A stretch of DNA of 64,000 nucleotides from Crossaster papposus. Lineage: Eukaryota > Echinodermata > Asteroidea > Velatida > Solasteridae. Location of the stretch: positions 248,001 through 312,000 of the forward strand of contig JBAIAA010000400.1 in NCBI GenBank assembly GCA_037893245.1. The letters are read 5' to 3'. The notes beneath the pieces are model-generated. The model had not been told where the DNA came from, made no database searches, and saw nothing but the letters and a program-made list of their open reading frames with translations. The position numbers were made by a program, and so were the translations under genes. Positions 56,482 to 64,000 of this stretch are shown here, one piece after another. Every line of letters starts with the position of its first letter. Position 1 is the stretch's first letter.

Positions 56482-56863
56482 TCAGTTAAATTCAAAATTT
56501 AACATGCAGGGCATATCCACTGTGAGACTTATTTTGTCTCTCATGTCCCTACATGAGAATAATTTCAGAATAATTAATTAGTTACATTCAAATTTAACAC
56601 GCGTGGCCTATCTATTGCGGAACTTCTTTTGTCTCTCATGTATAGGCCCGTCCTCTGATCTTAATCCGATACACGGTCGAATTTAACACACAAGTCCTAG
56701 CCACTGCGGAACTACTTTTGTCTCTCATGCAGAGGCCCGTCCTCTGATCTTAATCCGATACATACGAATTTAACACGCAGGGCCTATTCACTGCAGAACT
56801 ACTTTTGTCTCTCATGCAGAGGCTAGGCCCGTCCTCTGAATTAATCAGCTACATTAAAATGTA

Positions 56864-57181
56864 AATGTAGGATACACCATTTGCAGATATGGAGAGAGAA
56901 AAACACAACATTTACTACCGAATTGTTAAGAAATATCTTACTCATCTGAAAGTAAATAAAGATCTCGGCGTCCAGCAAATTGATCGCGAAAAAACACAAA
57001 TAACATAAGAATAACAGCTCGACGCCGGTTGAAAACAAACGCTGTTTTTCGTGCTTTTCTCGGCATTTATGACTGTAAACTTCGGACAGGCCAGTTTAAA
57101 GATATTTACTATAAAATACAACCTTCCAAATTCGCCCATTCATGATAATTCAAGCATTTACCAATAGTGTATGATACCACC
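56864..57181 (+). mobile_element. MITE family A, diverged copy
   Basis: AATGTAGGATACACCATTTG to CAATAGTGTATGATACCACC, with internal loss around the central hairpin. Confidence 0.75.
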
Positions 57182-57185
57182 TAAC

Positions 57186-57417
57186 CAGTTCGCGCCGGGA
57201 TTATTTTAACATCGCCGAGCCGACGGGCGGGAATATTTTTAACGAAACTCGATCCGAAGCGGGTTCAGGCTGATAGTGCCGGGAAGCACACCGACGCAAT
57301 TCCGGCCTTGCGCGCTGATGACATACATTTCCGAACTTGAACTTGGCGTGTTTATGCGTCATCCGTTTTGAATTTGGGGAAAGTTTTGCGTTTATATACG
57401 TCATCCGGCGCGAACTG
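57186..57417. mobile_element. 232-bp MITE with CAGTTCGCGCCGG ends
   Basis: Perfect 13-bp inverted termini CAGTTCGCGCCGG and CCGGCGCGAACTG. Inside, CGTCATCCG occurs twice at the right end. It follows directly after the diverged family A copy. The target duplication is unclear (possibly TAA). Confidence 0.7.
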
Positions 57418-58370
57418 TAAGGGCCTAATCCACTGCGGAACTTTTTTGTTAAATGGTCTCAAATGCAGAGGCCCGTCCTCTGATCTTAATCAGTTAAATT
57501 CAAATTGAAAACGCAGGGCCCTTCCACGGCGGAACTCCTTATGTCTCAAATGCAGAAGCCCGTCCTCTGATCTTAATCAGATACATTCAAATTTAACACG
57601 CAGGGCCCGTCCACGCGGAATTTCTATTGCCTCTCACGCGGAGGCCCCACCTCTGATCTAAAAATAAACATGTTAGATTAAAAATTCAGCACACAGGGCC
57701 TGTCCACTGCGTCACTTTTGTTCTCTCATATCCTCTGATCCTAACAATGTTGGTTTTAAATTCAAGATGCAGGGCCTACCCACTGCGGAATTTATATTCT
57801 CTCTTATGATCTTAACATTGTTATATTTAAATTCAACCCACCGGGCCCGTGCGCTGCGGAACTTATATTCTATCTTAACCTATGATCTTAACATTGTTAG
57901 ATTTAAATTTAACACACAGGGCCCATCCACTGCGCAACATTTGTTACCTCTTATTCTGTAATCTTAACAATGTTAGAATTACATTCCGACACGCATGGCC
58001 CATTCACTGCATTACTTCTATTCTCTCTTATGCTTTGATCTTAACCATTGCTAGATTTAAGTTCAACACACAGAACCTGACCACTGCATAACTTATATTC
58101 TCTCTTATCGTCTGATCGTCTGATCTTAACAATATGTAAGATTTAAATTCAGCACACAGGGCGCGTCTGCTGCGTAACTTATAACTATCTCTCATCCTTT
58201 GATCTTAACTACACTAGATTAAAATCCAAAACGCAGGGCCCGTCCGCTGCAAAACCTATTATCTTAACCATGTTAGATTACAATTGAACACACAGGGCCA
58301 ATTCACTGTTTCTCTCTTATGCGGAGGCCCCTCCTCCGACAGATCTTAACCACGCTAGTCTAGCGTAAAA

Positions 58371-58900
58371 TTGTGCATTTTAGTACAACTCGACCGACAG
58401 TCGGTCGCGCCTTCTTGCATTATACGTGCCACCAAACATGGCTGTTCAGTATGCCTAAAACCGGAAATCTATTGTCCAATTTAAAACACAAGAGGGCGCT
58501 GTCCAATCACAGATTGTTTTGGTTTTGTGCATTATATGAATATTCATGAGATCATTGTTCCCCTACAAAAACAGACTCAACGAGCCGTCCAGCATGAGAG
58601 CTTGTCTTTGGGGCTGTTCTATTGTGATAAAAAGGGTACTAGCTGTACCATTTCACCATACCTGATGCTAAACAACAATGCGCGTCATTTCCACGCGTAA
58701 GGCGTTCAAAAGACTGCACTCATAAGCCAGCGAGCACTAAGAAACGTGCCGCGAGGCTGCCGTCCACCTAAGTTCACACGCTGCTCAAGGCGCTACAATT
58801 CATTTGAGGGTCCACTCTCCGTTTTGTTTGAATAACAAGGCCCCTTAAGTTTGTTTAGGCACGTCCGAAAACACGAATGCTGCCAACAAGAATGCATTAT
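58371..58900. other. Unassigned stretch after the satellite
   Basis: No gene recognised. A small palindrome, CGACCGACAGTCGGTCG, lies at about 58389-58405. Confidence 0.4.
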
Positions 58901-58907
58901 AGTTCTG

Positions 58908-59103
58908 AACAGTCTTGGGTCCGGCCCTGTTCGTCGTCTACCTTAATGATCTGCCTAAGCAAGTTCATTCTACCGTGATGTTCATTCTACGTGACTGTAT
59001 CATGTACAGGATGATCAGCATACCTGCAGATAACAACATCCTGCAGGAAGACATCTTGTCTATAAAGCAGCAATACTTGTCTACAAAGCAGCTAACCATC
59101 TAG
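58908..59103 (+). pseudogene. LINE reverse-transcriptase relic
   Basis: LGPALFVVYLNDLPKQVHS is RT motif B/4 of a Jockey/CR1-type element. Shortly after, with broken frame, DCIMYRMISIPADNNILQED matches the region following the catalytic YADD, whose first residues are lost. Too short to classify further. Confidence 0.7.
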
Positions 59104-59791
59104 CAGCCGTTGACATCCACAAATTTACAATCGACAAGGAAGCTAGTCAACGTTCCACAATCAGACAAACAACAGCCACTTCATTGAAATCTGGACTCCA
59201 AGTTTTCAAATGAAAAAAGTTTTTAAACTCCGGCCCAATTAAAAACTTGACCACAGATGGCCTTTGACCTCAGAAGTTGAACTTGAAAAACCACTCTCGT
59301 ATAGTGAGATGGCGGTATTTCATCTCCGCCCGAAACAAGATTGGAAATGAAAAGCAAGGCAATGACAGCCATACAATATCGGGGTTGTATTATATATAAA
59401 AGGGGTTGTATTATACATAAAAGCGGTGACCAAACGACAGTGGCCAAAATCTCGATCGATCAAATAATCAAAACAGCCTTGGTCCTCAAAGAAGTTAATT
59501 GCCCACAATAATAATACATGTAGTTGACTTCAATAGAGAACTTCTTTGTAATTGGAACATATAAGGTTTGCCCAGAGCGGGCCTGATCCCCTATACTTAT
59601 GCAAAATACGGGATCTTAGCACTGTCCTGGGACGAACCATGGCGATTACGCAAGCCGGCTTTTCCGTGTCTTAGGTCACAATAGTATTGTGCGGAATGAC
59701 CTGAAACAAGCCAAGCCCCTTGGTTGTTTCTCCCGGGTTAAACCCCTATGAGCAAGACTTGAATAAGTTTCTGCTTAAATAGCGCTTAAAT

Positions 59792-59968
59792 TGGCTTTCT
59801 CCCAAAAAATGGAAAACAGTTGCATGGCATTATTATATACAATCATATTTTACACATGGGTTTGATTTTACATTTATAATTGGCTTTCTCCCAAAATATT
59901 GCCAACGGTTGCATCGCATCATTATATACAAACACATTTTACACGTGGGTTTAATTTTACATTTATAA
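59792..59968 (+). repeat. ~88-bp tandem duplication
   Basis: TTGGCTTTCTCCCAAAA, GTTGCAT(G/C)GCATTATTAT and TTTTACA-TGGGTTT-ATTTTACATTT appear twice in succession at 59792-59877 and 59880-59968, with about 10% difference. Confidence 0.8.
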
Positions 59969-60096
59969 TGAAATGCATCTGCCACCGTCGAAGGAGGCAC
60001 TTGTAGCAAGTAAAGACATGCTGACATAACCGGCAGTGTTCTTGGACTCTAATATTAAAAATACCAAAAGCTTCAATTTCAATACGGTTGTTTGTT

Positions 60097-60100
<4 letters not shown>

Positions 60101-60134
<34 letters not shown>
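60101..60134 (+). repeat. (T)34 homopolymer
   Basis: Long T run. May be the reverse poly-A tail of a retrocopy, but no body was recognised next to it. Confidence 0.85.
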
Positions 60135-60137
<3 letters not shown>

Positions 60138-60239
60138 GAGGATTGTTTGCAACAAAAGGGCTACAAAATACTAATATCGTCTTATTGTTTAGAGAGACTT
60201 TTCAAGTTTTCATCAACAATTGTTTTATTTTTTTAAAAC

Positions 60240-62227
60240 AGGGACAGAACTATGACTTGTCTGATTTTATGGTCGGTAAGAAATACCCTTTTTTCTTACT
60301 AAACAAAGTTGTGCTGAATACTGTGCCGGTTTGGTGACCAGATATGTGATTTAGTTACCTACATGTATCTTCAAAATGTGTGGTTCTTTTTTTGTTAGTT
60401 ACCTTAAAATAATTAGGAACACTCGAAATGTCGTCTATTCCGAAAGCAGGCTAACAAAAATGAGGCCGCGCAAAAAACACATAAATGCCTCATTAAAAGT
60501 GTACTGACCTAAAAGGTTAAAACGGTCTAACACCCCGACCAAACCTGCGTTGCTATACTAAACTCAAAGGTAAATCGCATGTCAGAACCCCTGCCCCATA
60601 CCAGAGCAAAGCAAACTTGCGCCCAACCAGAACATGTGGCACTCTGACTAACGAAAACAAACATCACATGCAAAACGTGAGCATAAAGCAAAGTAATATA
60701 AAAACAGGTACAAGTATGCGTTATAATTCACTTGAATTTTGTCATTGTAAAATAGACACTTTATGAATCTATATTTTTATTTTATTTTTAATATCCCGAA
60801 ACGGTCGGAGTCACCATGTTGGCCCAACACCACTGCCAAAATGAATATTACTATACTGCGGGTCACTCCTTCGTGCACACAAAACCTCGCATTTTGCGGC
60901 TGTGAGCCGTCAACCCGCTTAAGACTTCGCTGCGTACCTCATTATAAAGACAACGCTGAATTCTGACTGGTCATATACGATGCAAGAGCACCCACCAGGC
61001 TCTACGATATTTCATTCCCATGGTGTGAATTAGCACCGAAGTCCCAACATTTAGATTATACGGGCTTTCCTACAGATATGCAGCGGAAATATATTATTTC
61101 AACACAGACTTCCAACTCAACCTAAAATTAGCCGAGTAAAGGTTTATAAAGGTCTCAATTAAACCAGCAAATCAGATCTGTGGAAAAAACACCCCCGAAA
61201 TAGAGCAATCAACGAAGACCACTGATTACACTAAGAGCACTATACGACATTTGAATGCGGAGAAAAAGACCCGTTCAACCGAAAACCATAAACTAAATAA
61301 GCGAAATGATCGGAAACACTCATTTTGGGAACAAAAGCCAACTAAAGACGGCTGCCCAAACACGTGTGCGTGCTATAGGGCTGCCCCTACACCATTGTGC
61401 ATGTTATGTAACTAACTGCGATATACTATACACCCGATTCAATCGCACGGCGAATTCTACGTAAATATGCATTATATGAATTCAATACAAAAGTGAATTC
61501 TTAAATGCGATAAGAGATATACCTCTACTGGTGATCAATGTCTTCATCTTTTTTGTTGTTGAAAATGCATTGCTGAAAACGTATGCAAACATTAAATAGC
61601 CTGAATCACATAACTTCATTTGGACATGATATTAAAACCTGCATTCCTGGCCCTAATTGTTAAACAAATAGGCCAGTCCTTTGCATAGACCATTGTGGCG
61701 CTCTCACATTCCATTGCCACGCATCAGTGTAGCCACTCCCAACCGTGCAAAATGTTGTCTTCGGTACGAAGAATCTATACCGCTAAGCATAGCAAGCATT
61801 CAAACCTAGCTGGCGCACCCTGGAGACATTTTCTAAACCGTCTGCCGAAGCAAACGCAAAACGTGAGGTAAAACAAGAATACCTGCACTTCTATAAGAAT
61901 ACAATTGTCTCAGAGAACGGCTCCCTAAACCAAATCGACACGCCCTTTTTCAAGGGGGGCTCCTTCAGTTTTGAGCTGCACCAACAAAATAAATTATAAA
62001 GTGGTTTGATCCTACCTCATTTCTCCATACAATTCAAGAAAGGGTCTTCACACTAGCACAAATGTCCAAACTCACAAACACAAGCGCGATTGACTTTTAC
62101 TGGGATGGCAAAACCTTCCCAGAAATGACCCCTCTTAAATCCTAGGTTGCTGCCATGCCGCGGTGTAAAACACGGCCCGAGGCTGGCTATCGGTCCGGCC
62201 GGGAAGACGTGAACGTCCGGCCATGAC
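60240..62227. other. Non-coding stretch
   Basis: Nearly 2 kb with no recognised gene, repeat or long open frame. Composition is even. Confidence 0.45.
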
Positions 62228-62293
62228 GAAACCAGACTTAACACTGACAGTATCTAATCTTGCGCCCTCACGCGCCGCAGTGCAAATAGTATC
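62228..62293 (+). repeat. 67-bp repeat, partner of 48303-48369
   Basis: See 48303. Downstream sequences differ (ATCAAATTG here, ACTCTAATAA there). Confidence 0.75.
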
Positions 62294-62437
62294 AAATTGC
62301 GCCAGCTCGCGTGTTTATGGTTTTACAACAAAGATAAGAAATGGTTATGGTTGCCGCTTCGTTGCTATTGTTCCGCGGGGCGCGCCGTCCGCTATCTGGG
62401 CTTATTGAGGGCACCCTATTACAAGAGCCCAGATACT

Positions 62438-63660
62438 AATAATAATAATAATAATAAAAATGAGATTTGTAAAGCGCACATATCCACCCTGCAGGGTGCT
62501 CAAGGCGCTGTAGACAACAACAAGTAAAGTAAGTAAGTAAGTAAGTAAATTAATCCTTGAAAATTTGTGACATCAAGTAAGTCTTAAGAAGCGATTTGAA
62601 CCTAGTTGTACAATGGCATGATCTGAGTTCAAGTGGCAATGAATTCCAAAGTCGAGGAGCTGCAACGGAAAAAGATTTGGCGCCCCATGTTCGTTTAGCA
62701 ATTGGTTCCTTGAGAAGTTGCTGGTTACTTGATCTAAGAGTTCTTGCTGGAGAATATTCATGTAGTAGTTCCTTAATGTAGTAGGGAGCCTTGTTGTTTA
62801 GAGCTTTGTGGACCAGAAGCATGAGTTTGAAAACAATCCTTTGGGAGACAGGAAGCCAGTGTAGTTCCTTCAAAATGGGGGTTATGTGACAGTTCCTCCT
62901 AGATAAGGTGATGATGCGGGCAGCAGTATTCTGAAGACGTTGAAGACGGCGCGGTATATTTGATTCTGAGGGAGTCCGTAGAGTAGTGAATTGCCGTTGT
63001 CTAGTCGTGAAGTCACAAATGCATGGATAATGTGCTCGGTAGCACTTCTGTTTAAATACCTGCGAATACGACCAATGTTTCTAATTTGAAATGATGCCAA
63101 ACGGACAGTGTTAGCAACGTGAGGTTTAAATGTCATTGCGGAATCAAATAATAAATAATAATAATAATATGACAAATTTATATAGCGCTTGTGACAACAG
63201 TTTCAAAGCGCTGTACATGTACAAAAATCAATATTACTAATGGAATTAACATTACTCAAATTACCAAGTAAACAACAAATGTTTAACCCCCAAGTTCCGG
63301 ACCTGCAACGATGGGGCTATCTGTGCATCACCGATTGTCATAAATGGCACAGCCCCTTTTTTTAATTGTTGGTGTGATCCAAACAAGAGAAACTCCGTTT
63401 TTTCCTCATTTAGTTTTAGAAAGTTGTTTTTCATCCAGCATCGGATCTCAGAGATGCATTGCTCCAGTCTTGCAATCGAATAATCGGCAGGCTCCTGTAA
63501 AGACTTGAAGGATATGTGGAGTTGAGTATCGTCAGCATAGACATGGTAGTTCAGATGATGTTTCAAGATGATATCACGAATTGGCAAGGTGTAAAGAGTA
63601 AACCACTGTGGGCCTAGCACAGACCCTTGTGGTACAGACGGCGCGCCGCGGCGCGCCAAA
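62438..63660 (-). pseudogene. CR1/L2-type LINE with RT palm, interrupted
   Basis: The minus strand from 63659 reads PQGSVLGPQWFTLYTLPIRD, YHVYADDTQLHISF (catalytic YADD) and LKLNEEKTEFLLFGSHQQL, then APSLQVRNLG, where a 136-bp insertion (63151-63286) breaks it. After it come FDSAMTFKPHVANTVRLASF and AFVTSRLDNGNSLLYGLP, a frameshift near 62950, then LHWLPVSQRIVFKLMLLVHK and SLLKTYLMSQIF, stop. The 3' end shares the GCGCACATATCCACCCTGC block and the (AAT)n tail with 52333. It covers more of RT than that copy. 5'-truncated at a GGCGCGCC-rich junction. Confidence 0.9.
63151..63286. mobile_element. Short (AAT)n-led insertion in the LINE
   Basis: (AAT)n, then CAAATTTATATAGCGCTTGT and TTTCAAAGCGCTGTACATGT. 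This is the typical reversed 3' end of another LINE/SINE family. It separates codons of LGV and FDS. Confidence 0.65.
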
Positions 63661-64000
63661 ATGAACAGCTCGGTCTTGGAATACGGATTGGCTTCCTAGA
63701 CCAATAGCAGGGTGCAGAGAACGCTCCCTACAATTCCCGACCCATGATTGGCCACCCCAAAATGTTATCAGATCATGGGAGGGTTATGTCCCGAACAATA
63801 ATAATAATAACTAGAGATCTATGTCTGTTTGCAACAGAACACAGGGCTTTTCCGCAGAATAATTATGATCATTTAATTAGTTTATGCTTTTGCGTGTGTG
63901 TATATGTCCAGTCAGTTCAAAATACTTTCGAATTTGATCCCGTAAAGTGTTAATAAGATGCTTCCCGCTCGTTTTACGCTGCCTGGCCTTCCTTGCACAG
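63661..64000. other. Unassigned end of window
   Basis: Short (AAT)n at about 63800. No gene recognised. Confidence 0.4.

Larger units (their letters stand above)
50320..58370 (+). repeat. Diverged ~100-bp satellite array, interrupted by many insertions
   Basis: Repeating blocks: CGCAGGGCCTATCCACTGCG, GAACTTCTATT, then CTCTCACGCAGAGGCCCGTC, CTCTGATCTTAATCAGTTAA and ATTCAAATTTAACA. Uninterrupted stretches are 50320-50592, 55206-55500, 55930-56094, 56482-56860 and 57420-58370. AGAGGCCCGTCCTCT is a small palindrome in each unit. Units diverge progressively toward 58 kb. Confidence 0.85.

Overview
The window is eukaryotic nuclear DNA: AT-rich, gene-poor and dominated by transposable elements, microsatellites and palindromes. 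Spliced exons with GT/AG sites, a P2X7-C-terminal-type gene, Nanos zinc-finger fragments, CR1/L2-type LINEs (one with a 2A-like motif), a tRNA-derived SINE and a Mag-like Ty3/gypsy element together suggest a marine invertebrate, probably a deuterostome such as an echinoderm or hemichordate. The species cannot be named from sequence alone.

1-9 kb holds a telomere-motif MITE, a decayed LINE, the tail of a chromodomain gypsy element and its possible LTR. Then comes a rearranged locus: a three-exon gene coding for a P2X7-C-terminal-type zinc domain (6846-8970). Its first exon/intron junction has been copied three times, and two broken nanos fragments are interleaved, both carrying the same LINE insertion. 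9-14 kb holds a proline-rich ORF and a multi-exon, frameshifted transposase-like gene ending in two PHD fingers. 14-25 kb is non-coding: long poly-G tracts, a 165-bp hairpin, a 566-bp foldback MITE, SINE pieces and one possible orphan exon.

25-32 kb is a clear nested insertion. A young gypsy element (25585-30147, identical 157-bp LTRs, 5-bp target duplication) sits in the endonuclease region of a CR1-like LINE. 32-50 kb holds small non-autonomous elements, including most of the ten copies of one TTAA-flanked MITE family, a CRE-like tandem repeat, a DR1-bearing tandem repeat, a recurring 18-bp terminal motif and a 14-bp/11-bp minisatellite. 50-58.4 kb is a diverged ~100-bp satellite that has trapped several elements. 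One of these nests four deep: satellite, telomere-motif MITE, foldback element with modular arms, palindromic element, LINE. 58-64 kb has LINE relics and little else.

Most coding sequence here belongs to mobile elements. The only plausible intact host gene is the P2X7-C-terminal-type gene, and even it shows an apparent frameshift in exon 1.
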